From: Desulfosporosinus fructosivorans | GTDB lineage: Bacteria > Bacillota > Desulfitobacteriia > Desulfitobacteriales > Desulfitobacteriaceae | NCBI RefSeq assembly: GCF_004766045.1 | Contig: NZ_SPQQ01000003.1 | Span: 186,001-250,000, forward strand | Reading direction: 5' to 3' | DNA: 64,000 nt | In this document: in pieces, positions 25,723 to 34,488 of the stretch | How positions within the stretch are numbered: position 1 is the stretch's first letter | How the letters are laid out: each line of letters begins with the position of its first letter | Program-made: the position numbers and the translations under genes | Notes under the pieces: model-generated | The model's input: only the letters and a program-made list of their open reading frames with translations | Databases searched by the model: none | What the model was told of the DNA's origin: nothing

Positions 25723-25892
25723 TTGTACTATCTCTTAGAACGTTCTTTATCACAAAGCTACTCACAGACATTTCGTTACAAAAGTTGCCTTTCCCACGGA
25801 TATTCCAAGATTGTTATTGACATATGTCGTAAACAGAGTATAATAAAAACGTTAAGGGCATATGTTCATAACTTGATGAGAAGGTGATGAAC

Positions 25893-26141
25893 ATGCCGGG
25901 TAGAGATGGAACAGGTGTTATGGGACAAGGCGCGAAGAGTGGAAGAGGTTTAGGGAATTGCAAGGGAGCAAATGCTGCTGTTCGCAACGGTGGTGGTTTA
26001 GGTTTAGGGAACAGAAGAGGTGATCCAAAGGCTGTAACCAATTCAACAGTATCTCAAACACAAAAGGAAATGTTGCAAGAGCAAAAAGAATTGTTTGAAC
26101 GCAGACTTGATAGCATAAGCAAGCAGCTAAATAACCTGTAA
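25893..26141 (+). CDS. DUF5320 glycine-rich protein
   Basis: 82 residues from the ATG at 25893, six bases after AAGGTG. The start MPGRDGTGVMGQGAKSGRGL followed by GNCKG is the DUF5320 signature. The C-terminal half is a charged helix (QKEMLQEQKELFERRLDSIS), probably a coiled coil. DUF5320 genes regularly travel with NifX-like and MinD/Mrp-like genes, as here, and may belong to a metal-cofactor or Fe-S system. No biochemical role is established. Confidence 0.85.
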   Translation: MPGRDGTGVMGQGAKSGRGLGNCKGANAAVRNGGGLGLGNRRGDPKAVTNSTVSQTQKEMLQEQKELFERRLDSISKQLNNL

Positions 26142-26346
26142 AAGGTATCAAAAGTGGCAAGAGGTAGGATTTGCAGAGTCGTTAGTCAATGGAAAAGTAC
26201 TAAGGGGGGAGGGCGGAGATTACAAACTTTGTGATGACCATGAAAAATCATGCGGAAATGGCAGCTGTCGAAGACATCGATGCGGCAGAGTTTTGCGTGA
26301 AGAGAATGAAACAACGATGACAAATCAAAAGGAGGATACTCAATGA
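26131..26346 (+). other. Cys-rich open frame without start
   Basis: A frame open for 71 codons reads YQKWQEVGFAESLVNGKVLR and then CDDHEKSCGNGSCRRHRCG, ending across the start of the next gene. No ATG, GTG or TTG start is well placed. It may be the remnant of a small Fe-S or zinc protein, or chance. Confidence 0.25.
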
Positions 26347-26711
26347 AAATTGCAATGCCAGTAGACGACAAAATAATCAAAACGAATATCAGCCAATCCT
26401 TTGGACGCGCACCCTATTTGCTTATTTATGATACAGAATCGAAAGAGAGCCTATTTCTAGATAATAGCGCAGCAGCCAGCCAAGGTGGCGCAGGGATCAA
26501 GGCTGCACAAACTATCGTAGATAACAAGGTGACTGCTTTACTTACCCCAAGATGTGGCGAAAATGCTGCGGAGGTAATTAATAAGGCCAATATTCAAATG
26601 TTTAAAGTGATCAATGATTCTGTTGAGGATAATGTTAAGGCACTAAAGGATGGAAAATTAGCGTTGCTTGTCGATATCCATGCTGGGTTCCATAACCATG
26701 GAGGGAAATAA
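26343..26711 (+). CDS. NifX/NifB-C-like dinitrogenase cofactor family protein
   Basis: 122 residues, PF02579 type. The start MKIAMPVDDKIIKTNISQSF and the block FGRAPYLLIYDTESKE, then ALLTPRCGENAAEVINKANI, are characteristic. These proteins bind Fe-S or Fe-Mo clusters or chaperone them. The ATG follows AGGAGG. It ends one base before the MinD-like ATPase gene, so the two are translated together. Confidence 0.88.
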   Translation: MKIAMPVDDKIIKTNISQSFGRAPYLLIYDTESKESLFLDNSAAASQGGAGIKAAQTIVDNKVTALLTPRCGENAAEVINKANIQMFKVINDSVEDNVKALKDGKLALLVDIHAGFHNHGGK

Positions 26712-26712
26712 C

Positions 26713-27552
26713 ATGAAGATTGCTGTGCTAAGTGGCAAGGGTGGCACAGGGAAAACACTTGTATCGGTAAACCTGGCTGCAGTAGCTAAGCAATCGATCT
26801 ATATTGACTGTGATGTGGAAGAGCCAAACGGGCATCTGTTTTTCAAGCCAGTGAATATTGCATCAGAAAAAATCTTGATCAAGATTCCTGTAGTCGATGA
26901 AACACTTTGTAATGGCTGCCGTAAATGTGCTGATTTTTGTAAATTTAACGCCTTAGCCTATATCAACAACAAGCTGTTAATCTTTGATGAGGTTTGTCAT
27001 TCTTGTGGTGGATGCGTGTTGATTTGCCCTGAGAAAGCCTTGTTGGAAATGGAAAAACCCATCGGAGAAGTTCAAACAGGGGCTTCGGAAAATGTCACGG
27101 TAATTACCGGCATCTTGAATCCTGGTGAAGCGTCGGGCATCCCGATTATTAAAAAGCTTTTAAAGGATATTACTGACAATAAAGGAGTCTCGTTGATCGA
27201 TTGTCCACCCGGGAGTGCGTGTATTGTCATGGAAAGTATCAAGGATGCCGATTATTGTATATTTGTGGCAGAGCCAACCTTGTTTGGTGTTCATAATCTC
27301 AATATGGTTCATGAGCTGGTAACGTTATTTGACAAACCGCATGGTGTAGTGCTGAACAAGTGTCTCGATGGAGAAAATCCTGCCGAAAAATTCTGTATAG
27401 AAAAGGGTATAACGATTTTAGGCAAGATCCCCTATGACAATGAGCTCGGAACATTGAACTCAAATGCGTTAATCTCAGTAAGAGAGGCTGAGAAGTATCG
27501 GGATATGTTCTCTTCCTTGCTTCAAACAGTGACTAAGGAGGTGACAACATGA
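26713..27552 (+). CDS. MinD/Mrp-type P-loop ATPase with ferredoxin domain (1)
   Basis: 279 residues from the ATG at 26713 (GGAGGGA upstream). The deviant Walker A KGGTGKT is at residues 9-15, and the second Lys-containing site is in DCDVEEPNGHLF. An inserted 2[4Fe-4S] ferredoxin (CNGCRKCADFC and CHSCGGCVLICP, residues 63-105) is the hallmark of this ATPase group. The family (Mrp/NBP35-like) is thought to carry or insert Fe-S or related clusters. It overlaps the second copy by ATGA. Confidence 0.92.
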   Translation: MKIAVLSGKGGTGKTLVSVNLAAVAKQSIYIDCDVEEPNGHLFFKPVNIASEKILIKIPVVDETLCNGCRKCADFCKFNALAYINNKLLIFDEVCHSCGGCVLICPEKALLEMEKPIGEVQTGASENVTVITGILNPGEASGIPIIKKLLKDITDNKGVSLIDCPPGSACIVMESIKDADYCIFVAEPTLFGVHNLNMVHELVTLFDKPHGVVLNKCLDGENPAEKFCIEKGITILGKIPYDNELGTLNSNALISVREAEKYRDMFSSLLQTVTKEVTT

Positions 27553-28436
27553 AACAGTTATTAATCCTTAGCGGCAAGGGTGGTACAGGAAAAACAACGA
27601 TTGCCAGTGCTTTTATAAAGTTATCAAAGGCCAAAGCTTATGCCGATTGTGATGTGGATGCACCCAATTTGCATCTGGTCATGAATCAGGTATCAGAAGC
27701 CAAACGAACCGACTATTTTGGATTACCTAAGGCAGAGATCGATTTAGATTTATGTGTGCAATGTGATTTGTGCAGACAAAATTGTCGGTTCGATGCCATT
27801 CATGCGGGAGCTGAATATAAGGTTGATTACTACGCCTGTGAAGGGTGTGGCGTTTGCGAAGCGGTTTGTCCAGCACGTGCTGTAACGCTCAAACGTTCCG
27901 TAGCAGGAGAATTAATGCTATATGCCGATGATACAGTGTTTTCTACGGCAGAGCTTAAAATGGGGAGTGGCACTTCGGGGATGCTGGTCACTAATGTAAA
28001 AAAGGCGATGAAGTTAGCTGCCCAAAATATTGACTTGGCAATCATTGATGGGTCGCCAGGGATAGGATGTCCAGTCATTGCTTCACTAAGCGGTGTCGAT
28101 ATGGTCTTGATTGTTGCAGAACCGTCAATATCAGGCATCAGCGATATGGAACGCATTATTAAAACGGCTGAAAAATTTCAAACCAGCATTGCGGTTTGCA
28201 TCAATAAATATGATACCAACCTTGGAAACACTGAACGAATTGAAGAATTTTGTCAAACACACAAGATTCCTTTTGCTGGAAGAATACCCTTTGATCCAGA
28301 AGCTGTGAAAGCAATCAATAATAGTCAAAGTATTGTCGATATCGATTGTTCATCCGGGCGTGCTACAAAAGAAGTTTTTGATAAGACAATTAAAATATTA
28401 TTCGATGGAGGTTTGACGTTACAGGTCAAACGTTAG
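27549..28436 (+). CDS. MinD/Mrp-type P-loop ATPase with ferredoxin domain (2)
   Basis: 295 residues and a diverged paralogue of the preceding gene. It has SGKGGTGKTTIASAF, DCDVDAPNLHL, and the ferredoxin motifs CVQCDLCRQNC and CEGCGVCEAVCP. It probably forms a heterodimer with the first copy, as in other tandem pairs. The ATGA overlap supports equimolar translation. Confidence 0.92.
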   Translation: MKQLLILSGKGGTGKTTIASAFIKLSKAKAYADCDVDAPNLHLVMNQVSEAKRTDYFGLPKAEIDLDLCVQCDLCRQNCRFDAIHAGAEYKVDYYACEGCGVCEAVCPARAVTLKRSVAGELMLYADDTVFSTAELKMGSGTSGMLVTNVKKAMKLAAQNIDLAIIDGSPGIGCPVIASLSGVDMVLIVAEPSISGISDMERIIKTAEKFQTSIAVCINKYDTNLGNTERIEEFCQTHKIPFAGRIPFDPEAVKAINNSQSIVDIDCSSGRATKEVFDKTIKILFDGGLTLQVKR

Positions 28437-28504
28437 AGCTTAAAGGAAATCATTAGACATATGGCCTAACATTGATATTCTTGTCCAGTTGCCGATTGAT
28501 TACT

Positions 28505-28607
28505 AAAACTACAGATTTTATGTTTGTGATCAATGCATGATGGATGTCGACGGTGACTGGCTCGATTATATAGCTAAATTTAAGAAAAAAATGGAGGAAA
28601 CAAAATG
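28505..28607 (+). other. Cys-containing fragment before nifX-like gene
   Basis: A startless frame reads NYRFYVCDQCMMDVDGDWLD and then YIAKFKKKMEE, ending in TGA overlapping the next ATG. It is perhaps the end of a lost gene of the same cluster. Confidence 0.3.
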
Positions 28608-28961
28608 AAGATCGCAGTTGCAAGTTTGAATGGTATGGTTACGGAGCATTTTGGCTATTGTGAGAGCTTTAGTATTTTTGAAACAGAGAACAATGTAATT
28701 ACTAAGAATGAAAGCATACCAAACCCTGGACATAAGCCTGGCTTTTTACCTAATTTCTTAAATGACATGGGCGTGAATGTTATCATTGCTGGCGGCATGG
28801 GTGGTAGTGCCGTTAATATCTTCAACGAGAAAGGTATTGAAGTTATTACAGGGGCTAAAGGAAGTTCTGAGGCCGCAGCAAATAGCTATTTACAGGGTGC
28901 GCTTAAATCTACTGGCTCTGTTTGTCACGAGCATCAGCATCACGATGAATGCGGAAATTAG
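28605..28961 (+). CDS. NifX-like protein with His-rich tail
   Basis: 118 residues. MKIAVASLNGMVTEHFGYCE starts the PF02579 fold, followed by NVIIAGGMGGSAVNIFNEKG. The C-terminus CHEHQHHDECGN is rich in His and Cys and could bind metal. Its ATG follows ATGGAGG. It belongs to the same probable transcription unit as the MinD-like pair. Confidence 0.85.
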   Translation: MKIAVASLNGMVTEHFGYCESFSIFETENNVITKNESIPNPGHKPGFLPNFLNDMGVNVIIAGGMGGSAVNIFNEKGIEVITGAKGSSEAAANSYLQGALKSTGSVCHEHQHHDECGN

Positions 28962-29040
28962 GAGATCGGCTTAAGCAATTGCTTGATCTTGAATTCCTTG
29001 AAGATGGTAGTCTGCAACAACTTGTAGCTTCAAGAAAGTG

Positions 29041-29068
29041 AACTCGTTTAGCTAAAGCTGAACGAGTT
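29041..29068 (+). terminator. Hairpin after NifX-like gene
   Basis: AACTCGTT (29041-29048) pairs with AACGAGTT (29061-29068) around a 12-base loop, followed by TTA. It is a weak terminator candidate. Confidence 0.45.
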
Positions 29069-29197
29069 TTACTCCGGTGGAGGGTCGAGTTTGCCGTGGC
29101 GGTATTGTTCGAGCTGGTGATCTGGTAGAAGTAATGAAAACTTCCTCTAAGTGATTGAAACTAAACCGGTACATTTGAAATGAGGTGGCGGAAAGAA

Positions 29198-29596
29198 TTG
29201 TATTCGGATAAAGTTATAGAGCATTTTATGTGTCCGCAGAATGTTGGCAGCATGCCAGATGCAGATAGCGAAGGAACTGTAGGAGATCCAAACTGCGGGG
29301 ATTGTTTGACTATATACATTAAGGTGCTGGATGATGTCATCATAGAGATTAGCTTTTTAGTGTTTGGTTGTACTGCATCGATTGCAACTAGTAGCATGAC
29401 AACAGTTTTGGCAAAAGGCAAGAGCCTTGAAGCTGCCCTGGGGATTACCGAACAGGATATCATTGATGCCTTGGGAGGGTTGCCTATGGCGAAACAGCAT
29501 TGCTCTAATCTGGGAGTAGGCGCATTGCGTAAAGCTATTCATAATTATCGACAAACGCTTGGAATATCTAATGATCACAAGGCACTAACCGATTAA
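29198..29596 (+). CDS. NifU/IscU-type Fe-S scaffold protein
   Basis: 132 residues from the TTG at 29198, nine bases after GAGGTGG; this gives MYSDKVIEHFMCPQNVGSMP, the normal family start, whereas the ATG at 29180 overlaps the ribosome site. Scaffold cysteines are in PNCGDCLTIYI, FGCTASIATS and KQHCSNLG, with the key Asp after the first Cys. The family assembles 2Fe-2S or 4Fe-4S clusters. It fits the neighbouring cofactor genes. No cysteine desulfurase gene lies nearby. Confidence 0.92.
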   Translation: MYSDKVIEHFMCPQNVGSMPDADSEGTVGDPNCGDCLTIYIKVLDDVIIEISFLVFGCTASIATSSMTTVLAKGKSLEAALGITEQDIIDALGGLPMAKQHCSNLGVGALRKAIHNYRQTLGISNDHKALTD

Positions 29597-29622
29597 AAGG
29601 CGTAGTTTAGGGAGGCAGTATC

Positions 29623-29811
29623 GTGAGCGATTCGTGTAATAGTTGTTCAGCTGCGGAACTTGCGATTGACCCACTTTTGGCTGAGTTATCAGATGCCGGT
29701 AAAATTGAAGAATATCAATCTCCATCCTTTGATCAAATTGCGCAATGTTTAGCAGAACAGATTAAGGCGAACAGTGATGAAGACGGAGTGCAAACCGATC
29801 CTAAATCATGA
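29623..29811 (+). CDS. Small acidic Cys-containing protein
   Basis: 62 residues from a GTG behind GGGAGG. The start MSDSCNSCSAAELAID holds a CxxC pair; the rest is acidic and helical. It follows the NifU-like gene by 26 bp. No family was recognised; its position suggests a small partner of the Fe-S genes. Confidence 0.55.
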   Translation: MSDSCNSCSAAELAIDPLLAELSDAGKIEEYQSPSFDQIAQCLAEQIKANSDEDGVQTDPKS

Positions 29812-29885
29812 AGCGGAAATTGAAGGACTGTTATGAAATTATTTGAATCTGCAACACTAAGTCCAACCGGTTAAAAACAGATTTA

Positions 29886-30007
29886 TTGACATATGCCTAA
29901 AATGGGATATAAATATTATAATTTTCACAATGCCTTGTGCACACCATTCGGTCAAATTATGAGATATATGGGAACCTTGGTATCCGTTACTGAAACTGTA
30001 GTTTCAG
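29886..30007 (+). promoter_or_regulatory. Promoter and palindrome before flavoprotein gene
   Basis: TTGACA (29886-29891) and TATAAA (29908-29913) are 16 bases apart. Downstream, CTGAAACT-GT-AGTTTCAG (29990-30007) is a perfect 18-base palindrome, a possible operator for a dimeric regulator or a short mRNA hairpin. AGGAGG before the ATG at 30049 is the ribosome site. Confidence 0.55.
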
Positions 30008-30048
30008 CGAGATTCGATTTGAAAACGTATTTTTGAGGAGGATTTATC

Positions 30049-31389
30049 ATGAGAAAAACTGATGTATTGGTTATTGGAGGAAGCGCTGGAGGAATATTAA
30101 CAGCAACGACTTCAAAAAAGGTTTACAAAGATAAGAGCGTTTTGCTTGTAAGAAAGACCGGTACTGTTATGGTACCTTGTGGAATCCCGTATATTTTTGG
30201 GACCTTAAATGATACTGCAAAGAACAGGATTCCTGATACAATAATCACAAATGTTGGGGTCAATCTTGTGGTGGATGAAGTTACTAAAATAAATAAAGAA
30301 AACAAAACTGTCTTTTTGTCCAATGGTGAAGAAATTGCTTATGACAAATTAGTATTGGCGATAGGGTCGACTCCGATCATTCCGAAATTCATTGAAGGGT
30401 TTAACCTGGAAAATGTTTTTCCTATTCTAAAGAGTGAGGTATATCTTCAAGATTTATTAGAGAAATTAAAGGCCATGCAGGATGTTGTTGTTATTGGTGG
30501 CGGATTCATTGGTGTAGAATTTGCCGAACAACTTCAGAAAAATGGAAAGAACGTCACTCTCGTAGAAGTGGCCGAAAGATGTTTATGGCAAGCTTTTGAC
30601 AATGAAGCCTGTGAAACAGCTGAAGAAGCAATGAAATCCAATGGAATCACAATAAAAACAGGGATAAAGGTCAATCGGATCATAGGCACTGATAAAGTTC
30701 AGTCTGTTGAAGTTGAAGGTGGAGAAAGCATAAAGGCAGATGCCGTTATTTTAGGAATGGGCGTGATCCCGAATTCTGCATTGGCACAAGAGGCCGGTAT
30801 ATCAATCAACGCTCAAGGAGCGATCTTGGTCGACGAATATATGAGAACCAGTGAAAAAGATATTTTTGCCGTTGGTGATTGTGCTGAAAAAAGATGTTTC
30901 TTCACGAATAAAAACATACCGATAATGCTTGCCTCGACAGCCGCTATGGAAGCGAAGGTTGCGGCGGCAAATTTGTTCGGATTAAAGTATGTTAGAGCAA
31001 ACAAAGGAACCATTAGTGCCTTTTCTACTAAGATATATAATAAAACATACGCTGCCGCTGGACTTACAGAAAGAAGAGCTTCTGAAGAAGGATTTGAAAT
31101 TGTGATTGGGCAGTTTACAACCATGGATAAGCACCCAGGATCATTGCCGGGAGCGAGTAAAATTGAATTAAAAATGATTTTCATTAAGACTTCAGGTGTT
31201 CTGCTCGGTGCTCAGATCGTGGGAGGCGATTCTGTAGGAGAGATGATTAATATTTTAAGCCTTGCCATCCAACAGGGCCTCACTGCTAATGAACTGAATA
31301 CGTTCCAGGTTGCAACACACCCTCTAATAACGTCATCTCCAATCGCTTATCCAATTAATGCAGCAGCGCTAGATGCCATGACAAAATGA
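30049..31389 (+). CDS. CoA-disulfide reductase/NADH oxidase-like flavoprotein
   Basis: 446 residues. The FAD motif is VLVIGGSAGGILTATTS, the redox-active cysteine is in MVPCGIPYIFG near residue 43, the NAD(P) motif is VVVIGGGFIGVEFAEQL near 146, and the second FAD site is DIFAVGDCAE near 270. A C-terminal dimerisation domain with GAQIVGGDSVGEM completes the fold. The single Cys places it with CoADR, NADH oxidase and persulfide reductases; the substrate cannot be read from sequence. The SQR-like gene elsewhere in the window would fit a role in sulfur metabolism, but this is inference. Confidence 0.88.
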   Translation: MRKTDVLVIGGSAGGILTATTSKKVYKDKSVLLVRKTGTVMVPCGIPYIFGTLNDTAKNRIPDTIITNVGVNLVVDEVTKINKENKTVFLSNGEEIAYDKLVLAIGSTPIIPKFIEGFNLENVFPILKSEVYLQDLLEKLKAMQDVVVIGGGFIGVEFAEQLQKNGKNVTLVEVAERCLWQAFDNEACETAEEAMKSNGITIKTGIKVNRIIGTDKVQSVEVEGGESIKADAVILGMGVIPNSALAQEAGISINAQGAILVDEYMRTSEKDIFAVGDCAEKRCFFTNKNIPIMLASTAAMEAKVAAANLFGLKYVRANKGTISAFSTKIYNKTYAAAGLTERRASEEGFEIVIGQFTTMDKHPGSLPGASKIELKMIFIKTSGVLLGAQIVGGDSVGEMINILSLAIQQGLTANELNTFQVATHPLITSSPIAYPINAAALDAMTK

Positions 31390-31725
31390 CAGCGCGGGCT
31401 TACGATCGATTATTATTATAGGAGAACCATAATACAATAAAAACTGTGCACTGCCGGGATCAGGAGCCTGGGCTTTGCGCTCAGCATTTGGTGGAGGTAG
31501 TAAGAGAACGGTTTGGCAATCCTCGCATCACCTTTATCGGTTACCATACCGACAGAAATGGTTCAACGTTCAGGAGGATCAGCATATGACGTGAACAAAA
31601 GCCATGAAACTGACTCAATGGAGTCAGTTTCATGGCTTTTTGGGGAAAGGAGTTATAGTCGTTGGATTTCAGAAAATTATTGAGCATATGCCCTGAAAAA
31701 TGTTGACTAAAACAAATCGGTTTTT
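31390..31725. other. Gap with gene fragments
   Basis: A GTG-started 47-codon frame at 31446-31589 reads EPGLCAQHLVEVVRERFGNP and then ITFIGYHTDRNG; it was not recognised. A hairpin follows at 31597. The bases from 31660 lead directly into a permease gene that lacks its N-terminus. Confidence 0.45.
31597..31640 (+). terminator. GCCATGAAACTG-type hairpin
   Basis: Twenty-base arms 31597-31616 and 31621-31640 pair perfectly around AATG; the 5' end is A-rich and the 3' end T-rich, so it can work in both directions. Confidence 0.85.
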
Positions 31726-32379
31726 TTGTTTGTCACCTGCGCTGCACTGGTTATAGGGTATATCAAAAGAAAGGGCGGCGCGCGTTCGGATGTGGTGATT
31801 GGCTTATTTTGGTCGTTAGGAATGGCTTTAGGCATCCTTTTTGTAGCTTTAATGCCTGGGTATCCTCCCGATATGTCTTCCTACCTTTTCGGCAGCATTT
31901 TGTCTGTCACTAGGGCAGATATTTATTTAATGTTAGGTTTGACCTTGCTTGTGATGCTTGTGGTTATTATGCTTTTCAACTACTGGAAGGCTTATCTGTT
32001 TGACGAGGAATTTGTTGCCATAATGGGAATAAACACTGCTTTTCTTGAGTATTTGCTTCTTTTACTTATTGCAATGACGGTGGTAGTATTAATACGTGTA
32101 GTAGGAATCATTCTAGTCCTAGCGCTACTGACGGCAGCTGCGGCAGTTGCGGGAATACTTGCTTCAAGCCTTAAATCAAGAATGATTCATGCGATTATTT
32201 GGGGAAATGCTTTTTGTATTTCTGGCCTCTGGGTGTCTTATCAAGCGAACATCGCCTCAGGAGCCTCTATCGTGATTATATCGGTCATAGGCTATCTGTT
32301 TTCCTATGTAGTACATTCACTATATTGTACGCTAAAAAGAAAACGAATCACGGCAGCTTTAAGCAGGTCTGTTCCATAA
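31726..32379 (+). pseudogene. ZnuB/MntB-type metal ABC permease, N-terminally truncated
   Basis: 217 codons from an internal TTG. The sequence (YIKRKGGARSDVVIGLFWSL, then LFGSILSVTRADIYLMLGL) is the ABC-3 permease family for Zn or Mn, but the first one or two membrane helices (about 50 residues) are missing, and no ATPase or binding-protein gene adjoins. It is probably nonfunctional. The last 50 bp of the gene is repeated at 38459-38515. Confidence 0.8.
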
Positions 32380-32425
32380 GGGTCAACATCTTGGTCAATT
32401 AACATGAGAAATAGAGGTGCTTTTC

Positions 32426-33472
32426 TTGGATGAAACAATGATACAGGCCATTTGCAATCTACAAGATACGGAAGAAAAGGCGGTTCTTGCTACGATTATT
32501 CGCACGGAGGGCTCTACTCCCCGTGAGCGGGGTACTCACATGTTGATCATGGGAAATGGCCCGGCAATAGGAACTATTGGAGGCGGAACGGCAGAGAATC
32601 TTATCTTTACAAGAGCATTGGCACTGATGACGGTTGACAATGAAGGTCAGGGTCTGGGTCAAGGTCGAGGTGAAGTACATCGTATCGTGATTAATCAGGA
32701 GACCGGTATGTCTAAATTATCAGTTTGTGGGGCTAACATGGAGATTCTATTGGAGCCCATTCAGGGAAAGGGTTTTTGGCAATTTGTTCTGAATCTACAG
32801 ATGAGCGAAAAAGATGTCGTGATGGTTACTTCTTTGGTTCCTCCATATACTAAGAGTATTTTCGATACAAAGGGCAATGTTCTATGGGGGTTGCCTCAAA
32901 CAGGATTGGAGCTTTCTGCGGAGAAACTAGTAAATATTTTCTCATCCATGCAAGCAGACGTTCTAGAAATAAGCGAGGAATCAAGCTGGTTGGTAGAACC
33001 TGTCTTAAAAACAACGAGGTTATTAATTTTAGGAGCGGGCCATGTTGCCAGAGAAATTGCTTATTATGCAAAACCGCTTGATTTTCAAGTAACTGTTATT
33101 GATGATCGTGCGGTCTATGCATTGCCAGAGTTTTTCCCCGGGGCTCATGCAGTTATTTGTAGCGATTTCGAGACAGGTATTACAAATTATCGGCCCAATG
33201 GGGATACCTATGTAGTCATTGTGACCTGGAGTCACCGAACAGATGAAAATTGTCTGAAAGATGTTCTCAATTTTTCAGCTAAATATGTGGGTATGCTCGG
33301 CAGTACAAAAAAAGTAGCCACTATTGTCAAACACTTGCAAGAGGAAGGGTACACTGCGCAAAATCTAGCACGTTTAAAGGCGCCAATAGGTTTAGCTATT
33401 GGCGCTCAAACTCCGTCAGAAATCGCGATAAGCATACTAGCCGAGATCATTTCTGTTAGAAGAGCTAAATAA
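32426..33472 (+). CDS. XdhC/CoxI-family molybdoenzyme maturation protein
   Basis: 348 residues from a TTG at 32426 behind AGAGGTG (ATG 32438 also possible). The N-terminal XdhC domain has ATIIRTEGSTPRERGTHMLI and GTIGGGTAENL. The C-terminal Rossmann domain has RLLILGAGHVAREIAYYAK and VGMLGSTKKVA. XdhC-type proteins sulfurate or insert molybdenum cofactor into xanthine-dehydrogenase-like enzymes. No such enzyme is in the window. The downstream FmdE gene also belongs to a molybdenum/tungsten-linked family. Confidence 0.88.
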   Translation: MDETMIQAICNLQDTEEKAVLATIIRTEGSTPRERGTHMLIMGNGPAIGTIGGGTAENLIFTRALALMTVDNEGQGLGQGRGEVHRIVINQETGMSKLSVCGANMEILLEPIQGKGFWQFVLNLQMSEKDVVMVTSLVPPYTKSIFDTKGNVLWGLPQTGLELSAEKLVNIFSSMQADVLEISEESSWLVEPVLKTTRLLILGAGHVAREIAYYAKPLDFQVTVIDDRAVYALPEFFPGAHAVICSDFETGITNYRPNGDTYVVIVTWSHRTDENCLKDVLNFSAKYVGMLGSTKKVATIVKHLQEEGYTAQNLARLKAPIGLAIGAQTPSEIAISILAEIISVRRAK

Positions 33473-33575
33473 TTTATTTAAAAAGAAGAACTATTTACCA
33501 CGGAATTCGCGAAAGAGCGTAGACTATTAAAATTTGCCGGAAAATATTGTAAAGCAAGTACATGACGGTGTTTGC

Positions 33576-33624
33576 AAAGACCATAGAGGTTTAACTCATT
33601 GGAGTCAAACTCTATGGTCTTTTT
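33576..33624. terminator. GACCATAGAGG-type bidirectional hairpin
   Basis: AAAGACCATAGAG pairs with CTCTATGGTCTTT around an inner ACTC/GAGT stem. It lies between convergent xdhC and methyltransferase genes and can serve both. Confidence 0.85.
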
Positions 33625-33663
33625 ATTGCCCAGAAATGAGAGTGTCATGTATTCTAGCTGAGA

Positions 33664-34485
33664 TCAAACTTTCCAATAAATCCAGGCAGTTTTCGTCTGA
33701 ACTTTCTCCATAACATGTCCATTGACAGAGATCTCTTCAAGGTAGTGTCTTATTAAATCGTTCTTCTCATCTCTGGGGCAATTCTCCGTTTCGAAGAGCG
33801 TACCATAATAAACACACGCTTCTTCGACCGTTCGGACAGTTTCACGATCCGTATCGACATAGGTAATACTGGGATAGTAGCCAGTTAGCCAAAGGATGTT
33901 GAAAATACTGTAAATCGTATTGCTGTAAAATCTGACCTCTTCAAGCTTCAGAATTTCCGTGCGAAGAATGTCCTGAACAGAGTCGATCCGATCGACAAAA
34001 TTGGACAGAAAGCAGTATCCCTTGCTGGCCGCGATCATCTTCTCTAAGGTGATTCGATCATGGATTCCTGGGCTGTTGATCGCGGTAACCAAGTCAAACC
34101 GCTTATTCCAGCCGTAGTCTTCAAGATTGACATCATCCCAGTTCAAGTTTATAAATGTGGTATTGGTGAGGTTGACAGCTTCGGCATTCCTCACAGCATA
34201 GTCTAACATTTTGTCGGATATATCTAAGCCGGTAACATCGGTTGACTGCTTAGCGAATTCAACGGCAAAGCGTCCTGGACCGCAACCTATGTCTAGGACG
34301 CTACAATCCTTGGAGAGAAGGCCGTTATCTGACAAAAATTCAACGATCTTGCGAATGCGCTCATCAGGCCTACCTTGAGTAACTAACTTATTAAACTCTT
34401 CCGCTCTGTTGTTCCAAAACGACTGGACGGATACTTTGGCACCCTTTCCCTCGCGCCAAAGACGGGTGAAGTACTGTATGTCCAT
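33664..34485 (-). CDS. Class I SAM methyltransferase
   Basis: 273 residues. It starts MDIQYFTRLWREGKGAKVSV. Motif I is SVLDIGCGPGRFAVEFA, followed by VTGLDISDKMLDYAVRNAEA. It follows fmdE with a 3-bp gap, so the two are cotranscribed. The N-terminus and motif I are shared with the truncated gene at 39057, which sits behind a cobalamin riboswitch, so this subfamily may methylate or process a corrinoid or metal-binding small molecule; that role is inference. Confidence 0.82.
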   Translation of the reverse strand: MDIQYFTRLWREGKGAKVSVQSFWNNRAEEFNKLVTQGRPDERIRKIVEFLSDNGLLSKDCSVLDIGCGPGRFAVEFAKQSTDVTGLDISDKMLDYAVRNAEAVNLTNTTFINLNWDDVNLEDYGWNKRFDLVTAINSPGIHDRITLEKMIAASKGYCFLSNFVDRIDSVQDILRTEILKLEEVRFYSNTIYSIFNILWLTGYYPSITYVDTDRETVRTVEEACVYYGTLFETENCPRDEKNDLIRHYLEEISVNGHVMEKVQTKTAWIYWKV

Positions 34486-34488
34486 GCC

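Larger units (their letters stand above)
25077..25892. other. Gene-poor gap rich in hairpins
   Basis: No convincing gene was found. Three strong hairpins (25270, 25422, 25657) are listed separately. A 22-codon frame at 25568-25636, MLEGIKDKHGNKDWYVMKGK, is unrecognised and probably a fragment. Confidence 0.6.
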
